A stretch of DNA of 41,211 bases from Hyphomicrobiales bacterium (lineage in GTDB: Bacteria; Pseudomonadota; Alphaproteobacteria; Rhizobiales; Xanthobacteraceae): contig JAGXAC010000010.1 in assembly GCA_019075925.1 (NCBI GenBank), positions 1 to 41,211 of the forward strand, written 5' to 3'. Within the stretch, counting starts at the first letter, position 1. Each line of letters starts with the position of its first letter. The translations under genes and the position numbers were made by a program. Below are positions 16,470 through 24,449 of the stretch, piece by piece. Below the pieces are notes generated by a model that was not told the origin of the DNA, made no database searches, and worked only from the letters and a program-made list of their open reading frames with translations.

Positions 16470-18719
16470 TCAGGTATGCGGATGAATCGGGTTCAACTCA
16501 TGTTCCGCAAGCCGCTGGTCTCGCCAACTGAGCTTGACGGGAACGTCGTAGAGCCGGCCTGGCGCAAACCGCCGATAAAAATGGCGCAGCCCGGGAACGA
16601 TCACGCGGACCACCGGCACGCCGATATCCGCGCGGGTTTGGTCAAGAACAAGAAAATCGAGGCCATTTTGTCGGCAAAGATTCACACAGGCGAGTGCCTG
16701 TTCACGGGTGGTCAGGCGGCCGAAGTCTGAGTTCGCGCCAACGTCCGACTCGCCGTGCGGCATAAGGTACCGATGATCGTGAAGGCGCAATGGCGTGGTG
16801 CCGTCAAGACTCGCATTATCTCCGCGCGCGCAACCCATGCGACCGATCGACAGGAATTGGCTCAGTTCAGTCATTGCGCGCAGCAATGCAATGCGAGGAT
16901 CGAAATGCGCGCCGGAGCCGAACTCGACGTTTTCCCGCCCATCGGCGACCCAGTGGGTTATTGCGACAAACGTCGGCACGTTAAGATCGCTGGTGACATC
17001 GAGCACCCAAAGCTGGCGTCCGGTCGAGGCAAGTTGACTGCGCAAGTCGCGGACATAGGGATCATCGAATGAGTCGAGCTTCACCTGTGGCCGCTGCAAG
17101 CGATTGTACCACCAGATCGCGTAGGCATCCCGTTCGACCAGTTCAAGAAATCCTTGAATGATCGCTTCCGCGAGCGTGTTGCCGGCCGCACAACCGTTGG
17201 AATCCGCGAGATAAGCCCCGGGTCCATTATAGAAAAAATACAATATCGTGGTTGGCAGATAGACGTTGCGCTGGTCGCGCAGCGACCAAGCCGGCGACCA
17301 TTCGATTTTCGCGGACGGGTCGAACCTCGGCGGAATCTGCGGGCGACCCGGCTGCGGCTGCTGGACTTCGACTTGCCGGTATTGCGTGTCGCTGAACAAA
17401 AGGACGTCGTTCGGAGCGATTGCCTCGCCGGCGGAAAAATCGGCGAAACGCCGCCGCATCCTGATGTCGTCGGCTTGAAAAATCCCGGAATACCGTTCAA
17501 TCGCTTCCATTAATGCGCTGGCTTCGCCTTGCTCGGCGGTGCTGCCTTTGCCGAAACTGCCGCCGCCAAGCCCGGCCCGCAGTTGATCGACCGTCTCCGC
17601 CGGAGCGGAAAAATTATGGATAGCAAGGTAATTGGTGTTCAGCGGCAAATCGGTGTTGATGCGTTCGAGCCGTGAAATGACGCCGGTAAGCGGACTCACA
17701 TGCTTGCGGAAGCGCTCGACGGTGGATCGCGAAGTGACGGTCCGATAACCGCCGCTGGTCATGACCAGCTGTTCACCGGGGCCAAGCTCGATCGGATGCG
17801 CCGGGCGTCCGAGACCGCGCAGCTTCTTGCTTCCGCAAGCGGGACATTGCGGGCGCTTGGCTACGTAATGCTTGGCGATTGTCGAACCGAGCAGATCGAC
17901 ACTGACGATGTGATCGTTCAAATCGGTGCGAAAACCGGTGGCCACCGCCTTGGCGATCTCGACAGCCGCAAGCTGTATGCCGATCTGGCCGACGGCTTCA
18001 TGGGCGAGCGGAGAGGTCGCCACACGGTGCGCCGGCCCACGGTCGAGAAAGGCCTTAACTTCACGGTTTCGCTGCATTCTCTCGGCAAGGCACGCCCAGC
18101 AAGGACCTTCGCCCGGCCGGAACAGCGGCCCGACAAGCGGGAAATTGCCGTTGGTCTGGACGAGCAGCCAGGGCGTCTGGTCGGACAAATGTCGGCGGTT
18201 CGCGTCGATCAGGCGGGCGTCGAGATAATCGGTTACCGAGATAACTGTCAGGCGAGGCGAGCGCTTCACAATTCTCGCGCCGAAATTGGTTATGGCGGCG
18301 GCAAGTTTGGTTTCGCTGCGACCATCGAGTGATTTAATCCCGATCGGCCAGTCGCGGAAATTTTTTGCCGCGGTTTCGAGCGGCAGACCCAGACTCATCC
18401 AGTAGCCGGCGACCGGGCCGGCGAAAGGTGATTCGGTGACGACGAAGCCGCGTTCAATGAGCCGATTCAGAGCTTCCACGATTTTGTCGGACGGAAATGT
18501 CCGGCTCAATTCGCGTAGGAGCGTCCCGAAACTCTTTTTCCCTCGGCTGATTTCATTGGCGAGCGCGCAATACAACCCGCCGTGCAGGAAAAATTTGCGG
18601 TCTTCAGAGTAAAGGCAAACGACGTCGGACGGCAGCAGATAAATCGAGAAGTTCGGAGCGAAGCGGGGCACATCCTTGCTGTCGTGCCCTACGAGTTTCG
18701 GTTTGCGGTCGGCTTTCAT
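16470..18719 (-). CDS. TOMM cyclodehydratase: fused E1-like leader-binding partner and YcaO domain
   Basis: 749 residues, the size of fused cyclodehydratases such as LynD/TruD. The enzyme uses ATP to turn Cys (or Ser/Thr) side chains into azolines after binding the precursor leader. Residues ~1-330 are the E1/ThiF-like partner, with a four-Cys zinc site as two CxxC pairs (CWAC at 207-210, CPAC at 292-295). Residues ~365-749 are YcaO: ATP/Mg motifs SALMEAIER (401-409), FLELVER (524-530) and TELSQ (617-621) are intact. The C-terminus is NPIHPHT, Pro-containing but not a clean PxPxP. Start at ATG 18719, with no strong ribosome site. It follows precursor 2 by 149 bases. Confidence 0.95.
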   Translation of the reverse strand: MKADRKPKLVGHDSKDVPRFAPNFSIYLLPSDVVCLYSEDRKFFLHGGLYCALANEISRGKKSFGTLLRELSRTFPSDKIVEALNRLIERGFVVTESPFAGPVAGYWMSLGLPLETAAKNFRDWPIGIKSLDGRSETKLAAAITNFGARIVKRSPRLTVISVTDYLDARLIDANRRHLSDQTPWLLVQTNGNFPLVGPLFRPGEGPCWACLAERMQRNREVKAFLDRGPAHRVATSPLAHEAVGQIGIQLAAVEIAKAVATGFRTDLNDHIVSVDLLGSTIAKHYVAKRPQCPACGSKKLRGLGRPAHPIELGPGEQLVMTSGGYRTVTSRSTVERFRKHVSPLTGVISRLERINTDLPLNTNYLAIHNFSAPAETVDQLRAGLGGGSFGKGSTAEQGEASALMEAIERYSGIFQADDIRMRRRFADFSAGEAIAPNDVLLFSDTQYRQVEVQQPQPGRPQIPPRFDPSAKIEWSPAWSLRDQRNVYLPTTILYFFYNGPGAYLADSNGCAAGNTLAEAIIQGFLELVERDAYAIWWYNRLQRPQVKLDSFDDPYVRDLRSQLASTGRQLWVLDVTSDLNVPTFVAITHWVADGRENVEFGSGAHFDPRIALLRAMTELSQFLSIGRMGCARGDNASLDGTTPLRLHDHRYLMPHGESDVGANSDFGRLTTREQALACVNLCRQNGLDFLVLDQTRADIGVPVVRVIVPGLRHFYRRFAPGRLYDVPVKLSWRDQRLAEHELNPIHPHT

Positions 18720-18797
18720 GTCTTGGGTGTACGCAAACAGCGCTGGTGCGGACTTCGGCTAAGCTTCGCGTCAGACACGATCGATGTCGCGGCAAGA

Positions 18798-18828
18798 TAT
18801 GGCCGGGCAGTATCTAGGCCCGGCCATA
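18798..18828 (-). promoter_or_regulatory. Hairpin between precursor 2 and the cyclodehydratase gene
   Basis: A perfect 11-bp inverted repeat (TATGGCCGGGC / GCCCGGCCATA) with a 9-base loop starts 40 bases downstream of the precursor stop and ends 78 bases before the YcaO start. It lacks a T-run on the minus strand. It could be a partial terminator or an RNA-stabilising structure that yields more precursor than enzyme transcript, like the terminator between sagA and sagB of the streptolysin S operon. The function is inferred from position only. Confidence 0.6.
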
Positions 18829-18868
18829 GCAGGAAACATCTGTCTGCGCGACCTGGCAAATACCCAGG

Positions 18869-19303
18869 CTAGCAATAACGGCAAGCGCCCCAAGACAGGC
18901 AGCAACCGCCATAGCCCCACCATCCGCCACACCCGCAACCACCGCAACCGCAGCCTCGGCACCCGGCACAGCCTCGCCATCCGCCGCAGCCCCGTCCACA
19001 ACCCCTTCCGCAGCCTCCACATCCGCCGCAACGTCCGCAGCCTCGCGCGAGCTGGACACCCCGGGAGCCTTGCAGGCTCTCTTTGTCGAATACATAGAAG
19101 GTCGCCAGGCTGACGTCGGACATCTCCTCTTCGCCGAGCGTGATTTCATGATTCGGCGCGACCTTTTGCGCGGGAAGGTCCGCAGCTCCCTGGCCGATAT
19201 TTGCCGCTGCGCTGCCGACCATCGATAGTGACAAACCCGCCGCCCCAAGCACCGGTACAGCTTTACCCTGCTTTCGTTTCGGAGATTTCTTCACTCCCGG
19301 CAT
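18869..19303 (-). CDS. TOMM/LAP precursor peptide 2 (long core with 16 Cys)
   Basis: 144 residues. A basic start (KKSPKRKQGK) precedes a hydrophobic stretch (VPVLGAAGLSLSMVGSAAA) and the leader block EEEMSDVSLATFYVFDKE, shared with precursor 1. The core from ~residue 87 consists of GC, GGC, GRC and WRGC units. It has Cys at 89, 92, 95, 98, 102, 106, 112, 115, 118, 120, 123, 125, 134, 135, 141 and 144; the last residue is Cys. This is a microcin-B17-like, heterocyclisation-ready composition. The ATG at 19303 is chosen because AGGAG lies six bases upstream; the frame is open to 19384. It is the first gene of the precursor-YcaO-SagB set and lies 216 bases downstream of lpxXL. Confidence 0.9.
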   Translation of the reverse strand: MPGVKKSPKRKQGKAVPVLGAAGLSLSMVGSAAANIGQGAADLPAQKVAPNHEITLGEEEMSDVSLATFYVFDKESLQGSRGVQLARGCGRCGGCGGCGRGCGRGCGGWRGCAGCRGCGCGGCGCGGWWGYGGCCLSWGACRYC

Positions 19304-19519
19304 GGCTCGCTCCTCTCGCATTTTGCGCCCCACAACCGATCGACCGGTAGGACGAGGCGCGATAATGGCGGTAATGATAGTCAAAAAGATGGCGCCGCAG
19401 CACCAACTCGGGCGGCGCAGTTCAGTTCATTTCGTTTCGTTCAACTTTACCTCGAAACGGCGCCATCCCGCGGGCCTCCGCGCACCGTCATGGAAGAACG
19501 GCCGAGGCGGCGGGGCGGC

Positions 19520-20422
19520 TCAACGCCACCGGCGATGCAACCAAAGCCACTGTTCGGGGTGCTCGCGGACCCACCCCTCGATCACGGCGGTAACCGCCTG
19601 CATAGTGTGGGCAATGTCGATGCGACCCTCGTTATCGCGTGCCGGGTCGATCGGTTCGGTAATTTCGCCGCGAAACGAATTGCCGTCGGCAAGGCGAACC
19701 ACGCGCAGGCCGTGGATTGGGCACCCGGTCTGCCGCGCCAGAAGCGCGATCAGTGGATTGGCCAGGCACCGCCGGCCAAAGAAAGTCACCTCGACGCCCC
19801 TAGTGAAGTGTTGGTCGGCAAGCATGCCGACATGGAAGCCCGCTTCCACGAGCCGCGCCAACTGGACAGGCGCCGATAGCCCGGTGGCAATCAGATCGCC
19901 CATCAGCGGTGTGCGTAGCTTGACGATCAGGTCGTTGACCGGCGGGATGTTCGGCCGCCGGTACAGCACGGCGCTTCTGGCGCCGAGCAAATGCCCCATC
20001 ACGGCCGGCAGCTCCCAGTTGGCAAGATGGGCAGAGAAGCACAGCAGGGGACGCCCGCTTGCGATCAGTTGCCGATACCGCTCGGCGACGTGCGGTGCGT
20101 AGGTGATATCGTCAGGCGAGGGCGGCCCGAGCCCAGCGACGGAAAATTCGTCGAGGTGGGCGAACTCAACGCCGATCCGGCCAAGATTGTCCCAAACACC
20201 GCCAAGTATTTGTTCGATCTCGGCGTCGGATTTTTCCGGGAATGCCGCACGCAGATTGGCGCTGCCAAGCCGGTGTTCCGGCCGCAGCGGTCCGACGCGC
20301 CGCATCAGCGCGCCGGCAAAGTTGGCCGTGCGCCGCCGATCCATGCGCTTGGCCAGGCCCAACGCGCCGCCGGCAATCGCGCCGACTATGGCGTCAAGAA
20401 GCTTGATACGCGGCTTCGTCAT
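19520..20422 (-). CDS. lpxXL: Lipid A very-long-chain acyltransferase (LpxXL; HtrB/LpxL family)
   Basis: 300 residues of the lysophospholipid-acyltransferase-like lipid A family. The catalytic H(X4)E appears as HLANWE, and the later blocks HVGMLADQHFTRG and VTFFGRRCLANP fit LpxL homologues. In rhizobia the enzyme at this position transfers the 27-hydroxyoctacosanoyl group from AcpXL to lipid A at the inner membrane. It is the last gene of the acpXL set, starting 12 bases after the adh stop. The protein ends in a basic WLWLHRRWR. Confidence 0.92.
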   Translation of the reverse strand: MTKPRIKLLDAIVGAIAGGALGLAKRMDRRRTANFAGALMRRVGPLRPEHRLGSANLRAAFPEKSDAEIEQILGGVWDNLGRIGVEFAHLDEFSVAGLGPPSPDDITYAPHVAERYRQLIASGRPLLCFSAHLANWELPAVMGHLLGARSAVLYRRPNIPPVNDLIVKLRTPLMGDLIATGLSAPVQLARLVEAGFHVGMLADQHFTRGVEVTFFGRRCLANPLIALLARQTGCPIHGLRVVRLADGNSFRGEITEPIDPARDNEGRIDIAHTMQAVTAVIEGWVREHPEQWLWLHRRWR

Positions 20423-20434
20423 CGCGCCGCACTG

Positions 20435-21499
20435 TCAGAAGGTGACGATGATTTTGCCAAACACCTTCCGGCTTTCGAGCCGGGTAAGTCCGCGCTCGAA
20501 ATCCGCGAGCGCGACTTCGGTGTCGACTACCGGTGCCAATCCATTCGCCATCTTAGCGAGACTTTCGCGGACATTGCGCATGGAGGCGCCGAATGAGCCG
20601 AAGATGCGATATTGCTGAAGGTACAGCTGGAACAAATTCAGGGTTGTCGATTGACCTGAGGTCGAGCCGCAGGTGACGAGCCTCCCGCCGCGCTTGAGGC
20701 AGAGCAGCGAACCGTTGAACGTATCCGGTCCGACGTGCTCAAAGGCGACATCGACGCCTTTCTTATTCGTAAGCTTGCGCACCATCCCTTCGAACCTTTC
20801 GGTCCGATAGTTGATGACGTGATCGGCTCCGATCGCTTTCGCCTTGGCGGCCTTTTCGTCGTCACCGACGGTGGTGATGACGGTGCAGCCAATCGCCTTG
20901 GCCATCTTGATGGCGGCCGTGCCGATGCCGGAACCGCCGGCCTGGACCAGGATAGTTTCGCCCGGCTCAAGTTTGGCGTTGTCGAACAGCATGTGCTGTA
21001 CGGTGGCAAATGCTATCGGGGCGCAGGCCGCATCGCGGAAACTCACACCCGCTGGAACCGGGACGATCAACCGCGCCGGCATGTTGACGAGGTCGCGGGC
21101 GAAGCCGTCGACATGGAAACCCATGATGCCGGCGACGTTCTCACAAAGGTTATCGCGGCCTTCGCGGCACGCCTTGCAGGTTCCGCAGGTCAGGCCGCCA
21201 TAGGCGACCACCGGGTCGCCTACTTTGAAGCCGGCTGTATCGACACCCAGCGCGCGGATTTCGCCGGCGGCTTCTGCGCCGACGATCAGCGGCAGCTTTC
21301 GTTTGGCGAAGGCCATGCCGCGCCAGCCCCAAACGTCAATGTGGTTAAGCCCGATTGCCTTAATGGCAACCTGCACCTCGCCGGCGGAAGGCGGCGGGGG
21401 CGCGTCGACGTCGCGCAGTTCGATCTTGCGGTCGCCGACGAGCGTAAGTGCGCGCATGGTATGTGCCGAAGCCGGCTTTGGCTGATCCGGCGGCGTCAC
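20435..21499 (-). CDS. Zinc-type alcohol dehydrogenase/quinone oxidoreductase of the acpXL cluster
   Basis: 354 residues of the medium-chain dehydrogenase/reductase superfamily. It has a GroES-like N-terminal domain with a structural-zinc loop of four Cys (CGTCKACREGRDNLC) and a Rossmann NAD(P) motif (VQAGGSGIGTAAIKMAKAIG). The usual catalytic-zinc Cys/His are replaced (NHIDVWGW; GAEAAGE), so it is closer to quinone oxidoreductases/enoyl reductases. A reduction step in very-long-chain acyl elongation is a reasonable inference from its place between fabF1 and lpxXL, where rhizobia have adh2XL. The GTG at 21499 overlaps the fabF1 stop (GTGA); ATG 21457 is an alternative start. Confidence 0.88.
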   Translation of the reverse strand: MTPPDQPKPASAHTMRALTLVGDRKIELRDVDAPPPPSAGEVQVAIKAIGLNHIDVWGWRGMAFAKRKLPLIVGAEAAGEIRALGVDTAGFKVGDPVVAYGGLTCGTCKACREGRDNLCENVAGIMGFHVDGFARDLVNMPARLIVPVPAGVSFRDAACAPIAFATVQHMLFDNAKLEPGETILVQAGGSGIGTAAIKMAKAIGCTVITTVGDDEKAAKAKAIGADHVINYRTERFEGMVRKLTNKKGVDVAFEHVGPDTFNGSLLCLKRGGRLVTCGSTSGQSTTLNLFQLYLQQYRIFGSFGASMRNVRESLAKMANGLAPVVDTEVALADFERGLTRLESRKVFGKIIVTF

Positions 21500-22773
21500 G
21501 CCGGCTCCAGGGCCATGACCAGGCAGACGTTTTGGCCGCCGAAGCCGAAGGAATTGGACATCGCCCGGTGCATTTTTGCGTCGCGCGCAACATTCGGCAC
21601 GACGTCGAGCGGGATCCCCGGATCGGGAATCGCGTGGTTGATGGTGGGTGGCACGCGCTGGTGTTGCAGCGTGAGCAAGGTGAAGGCGGCCTCCACCGCG
21701 CCCGCCGCGGTCAGCGTGTGGCCGATCATCGACTTGTTGGAGGAGATCGGAATGCCGCGAATGGTTTCGCCGAATACCGTGGAGACGCCGAGATGCTCCA
21801 TCTTGTCGTTTTCGGGCGTCGACGTGCCATGGGCGTTGATGTAGTCGACGTCTTGCGGCCCGACACCGGCATCGGCGAGCGCTTTGCGGATGGTAGCGAC
21901 GATCGGCTTGCCGTCCGGGCTTGATCGGGTTCGGTGAAATGAATCCGATTTCTCACCGTAACCCTCGATAATGCCGATAACCCGCGCGCCGCGCGCACGC
22001 GCGTGATCGAGGTCTTCCAGCACGAGTGCGGCGGCGCCCTCGGCCAGCACGAAGCCATCCCGATTCTTGGAAAACGGCTTCGAGGCGCGCTCGGGCGGAT
22101 CGTTTTGAGTTGAGAGCGCGGAAAGCAGGGAGAAACGTACCAGCGACTCCGGAGTCAGTGAAGCGTCGGCACCGATCGCCAGAGCTGCTTGGCAATCGCC
22201 GCGCCGGATCGCTTCCATGCCAAGCTGGATGGCGCTGGCGCCGGACGCGCACGCGGTGTTCAGCGAAACCGGCGATCCTTCGGTGCCAAAATACTCGGCG
22301 AGATGTTCGCCGATAATGCCGAATTTGAAAGCACCGCGGTCAGCGGCGTAATCGCGGGCGACGCGCAGCAGATCGGGGTAGGTCGTGTCAGCATTGGCGG
22401 CTGCCATCTCGGCCATCGCCATGCGGTCGGTCCATTCGATCTCGAGCGGCGGCGGTGCGAGATAAAGCGGCCCCGGAAACCGGCCCTTCGCGCCGATGCC
22501 GGATTCGGCAATCGCCTCTTCGCCGGCAAGCAGCGCGACGCGCTCGGAAAGTTCGGCCGGCGACATGTTCTCGCGGTAGGCGTCATTGACCGTCCCGGCG
22601 ATCGTCGTGCGGAGCCCCGCGGTGGGGAAACGTGAAATGCGTTTGATGCCGGAAACGCCTCCGACCAGCTTCTGCCAATTATCCGACTTGCCGATGCCAA
22701 GTGAGGTGACGACGCCGATGCCGGTGACCGCAATAATGGGACGGCCGAGCTTGTCACGTGTGGTGGCAGCCAT
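21496..22773 (-). CDS. fabF1XL: Beta-ketoacyl-ACP synthase, catalytic partner (FabF1XL)
   Basis: 425 residues of the KAS II/FabF family, which elongates acyl chains by decarboxylative condensation. The catalytic triad is complete: Cys in SLNTACASGAS, His in NAHGTSTPEND and His in KSMIGHTLTAAG. It ends in the Gly-rich SFGFGGQN of the family. The ATG at 22773 has GAGGGAG about eight bases upstream; the frame runs on to 22827 but that part looks non-coding. It begins 11 bases after fabF2XL ends. In the acpXL pathway it would extend a C16/C18 primer towards C28. Confidence 0.93.
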   Translation of the reverse strand: MAATTRDKLGRPIIAVTGIGVVTSLGIGKSDNWQKLVGGVSGIKRISRFPTAGLRTTIAGTVNDAYRENMSPAELSERVALLAGEEAIAESGIGAKGRFPGPLYLAPPPLEIEWTDRMAMAEMAAANADTTYPDLLRVARDYAADRGAFKFGIIGEHLAEYFGTEGSPVSLNTACASGASAIQLGMEAIRRGDCQAALAIGADASLTPESLVRFSLLSALSTQNDPPERASKPFSKNRDGFVLAEGAAALVLEDLDHARARGARVIGIIEGYGEKSDSFHRTRSSPDGKPIVATIRKALADAGVGPQDVDYINAHGTSTPENDKMEHLGVSTVFGETIRGIPISSNKSMIGHTLTAAGAVEAAFTLLTLQHQRVPPTINHAIPDPGIPLDVVPNVARDAKMHRAMSNSFGFGGQNVCLVMALEPA

Positions 22774-22784
22774 GACGTTCTCCC

Positions 22785-23972
22785 TCAAACAGCGCGCTCG
22801 ACCAGCGCCAGGCCTTCGCCTCGCCAATTGCCCACACTGGTGACGACAATTTGGGAGATTTCGGCCGCAGTTGCCCCGGTATCTCCGGTTCCCGCCGGCG
22901 CGAACAGTTTGCCATGTTCGAGCACAGTGCAGGCGATCCCCAGATTGGCCATGAATTGGGCCTCCATGCCATGCCCGATATAGGTTCCAGTGTTACGCAC
23001 GGGAAGGCCGATTTCCCTGAGCACCGATTGCTCGGCCGCGGTGGCGGGCTGCAAGCCGGTGGCGCCGGAGATCACGCCTGCCCGCGTGCGGTCGATGCGC
23101 TCGGCGATGCAGTCCCATTCGCGGTGCAGCGTCGCCTCGATCTCGCCGGGTTGACGTTTGTTGCGGTCGGAAATCACAGCCGAAAGCCGGGCGCGCGGCC
23201 GCGCGCCGCGCGCTTGCGCATGCTCGCGGCTTTCAAGCACCAGGAACGCGCCCATGCTGCCGGGTGCGAATCCCCCGGGCGCGCCACGATCCCATACCGG
23301 CGCGAAGTTATCCTTGAGTGCGGCGCCGGATTCTTCAAACACCAGCAGTACGTCCCAGCGTGTACCGTTATACGCCCCGCCGACCAGGGTGAGTTCGCTC
23401 TGTCCCGCCGCGATCCGTGCTTGCGCGATGCGCACGGCGTCGACGCCGGCCGCCTCCTCGCCGAGAAAGGTGCGCGACGATCCGACGACGCCGTGGACAA
23501 TTGAAATGTTGCCGGCCAGCAGGTTCGGCAGTTGAGCGAGAAACAGTGTCGGGCGCAGATCGCTCATCAGCCGTTCGTTCAGGAACGAGCCGCGTTCGGT
23601 CACCTTGCGCACACCGGTAAGGATTCCGGTATCGGCCGAAATATCGCGTTCGCCGCCGGCGGCGGCGACAATCATGTCGGTGCCGTCGAGTAGGTCCGGC
23701 TTGCCGGCGATGCCGGCGTCATTAAGGGCCAAACCAGCGGCGTAGACGCCGATCCGTTGCCACAGCTCCATCTGCCGCTGGTCGCTCTTTTTCGGGATCT
23801 GACGGTCGAAATCGACCGGCGACAGCGGATGCACGATGTAGGGCGCGAAAGTTTTGGCGTCGTAGGTCGGCGCTTTGCCGTCCTGCAAACGTGCCCAGTT
23901 GGCGTCGGGCCCTTCGCCCAGGCAAGTCAGCAGACCGACGCCGGTGATCCACACCTCGCGGCGTCCGCTCAC
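22785..23972 (-). CDS. fabF2XL: Ketosynthase-like partner lacking the active-site Cys (FabF2XL)
   Basis: 395 residues with the KAS fold (VWITGVGLLTCLGEG at the start). Aligned by eye with FabF1XL, the nucleophilic Cys is Glu 173 (FLGEEAAGVDAV against TACASGASAI). The first catalytic His is Ala in ISGATGLQP; the second His is kept (YIGHGME). The protein therefore cannot work as a normal condensing enzyme. It looks like a chain-length-factor-type partner that dimerises with FabF1XL. I prefer the GTG at 23972 because it overlaps the fabZXL stop as GTGA; a TTG at 23978 would add two residues. Confidence 0.9.
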   Translation of the reverse strand: MSGRREVWITGVGLLTCLGEGPDANWARLQDGKAPTYDAKTFAPYIVHPLSPVDFDRQIPKKSDQRQMELWQRIGVYAAGLALNDAGIAGKPDLLDGTDMIVAAAGGERDISADTGILTGVRKVTERGSFLNERLMSDLRPTLFLAQLPNLLAGNISIVHGVVGSSRTFLGEEAAGVDAVRIAQARIAAGQSELTLVGGAYNGTRWDVLLVFEESGAALKDNFAPVWDRGAPGGFAPGSMGAFLVLESREHAQARGARPRARLSAVISDRNKRQPGEIEATLHREWDCIAERIDRTRAGVISGATGLQPATAAEQSVLREIGLPVRNTGTYIGHGMEAQFMANLGIACTVLEHGKLFAPAGTGDTGATAAEISQIVVTSVGNWRGEGLALVERAV

Positions 23973-24439
23973 TTGCAAAGCTCCTTGACCGAAACGTCGA
24001 GGTCGGCAGCGCGCCGCATGATGGCGTCGCGGAATTCGGAATTGGGAAACGGCATCAGGCGATAAAGCACCTGCGTCTCACAAATGACTTTTCCTTGCCG
24101 GCGGCCCTGGCACTCGGCGACCGTGAAACCGGAGCCTTCGTGCACGATGTTGCCCTCGATCTCGATCTCGTCGCCGGGGACTACTGCGGTACGGAATTTC
24201 GCATCCTTGACCGCGGCAAGAAACGGCATGACCTCAAAACGCATGCGCGCCATCACCAGCCAGCCGGCCGTTTGCGCCATGCTTTCGATTTGCAGTACGC
24301 CGGGCAGCAGCGGGTAGCCGGGAAAATGTCCCTCGAAGACGGTGCTACGCTCCGGCACATGGCAGACCGACCGGACCGAGCGCGCCTCCACGTCGAGCGC
24401 GACAATGCGGTCGATCATCTGAAAATATTCGAGATGCAT
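23969..24439 (-). CDS. fabZXL: 3-hydroxyacyl-ACP dehydratase (FabZXL)
   Basis: 156 residues, hot-dog fold FabZ family. The catalytic His and Glu are present in FEGHFPGYPLLPGVLQIESM. It dehydrates 3-hydroxyacyl-AcpXL in the elongation cycle that builds the very-long-chain acyl group of lipid A. It starts MHLEYFQMIDRI, ten bases downstream of acpXL, and its stop overlaps the fabF2XL start. The C-terminus has a short extra charged tail beyond the usual FabZ end. Confidence 0.93.
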   Translation of the reverse strand: MHLEYFQMIDRIVALDVEARSVRSVCHVPERSTVFEGHFPGYPLLPGVLQIESMAQTAGWLVMARMRFEVMPFLAAVKDAKFRTAVVPGDEIEIEGNIVHEGSGFTVAECQGRRQGKVICETQVLYRLMPFPNSEFRDAIMRRAADLDVSVKELCK

Positions 24440-24449
24440 CAGTGGCGCC

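Noticed and set aside
18771-19248. Other frames through the Cys-rich precursor 2 core (Arg/Leu-rich and Ala/Glu-rich proteins).
   Set aside because: They are out-of-frame readings of the GC-rich repeat. The precursor frame has the ribosome site, the conserved leader and a paralogue.
19418-19450. Short GTTCA/TTTCG direct repeats upstream of precursor 2.
   Set aside because: Too short and irregular to call a repeat or operator, and no clear promoter spacing was found around them.
20735-21844. 369-codon plus-strand frame opposite the adh and fabF1XL genes.
   Set aside because: Antisense to two genes with intact catalytic or cofactor motifs and operon overlaps; no motif of its own.
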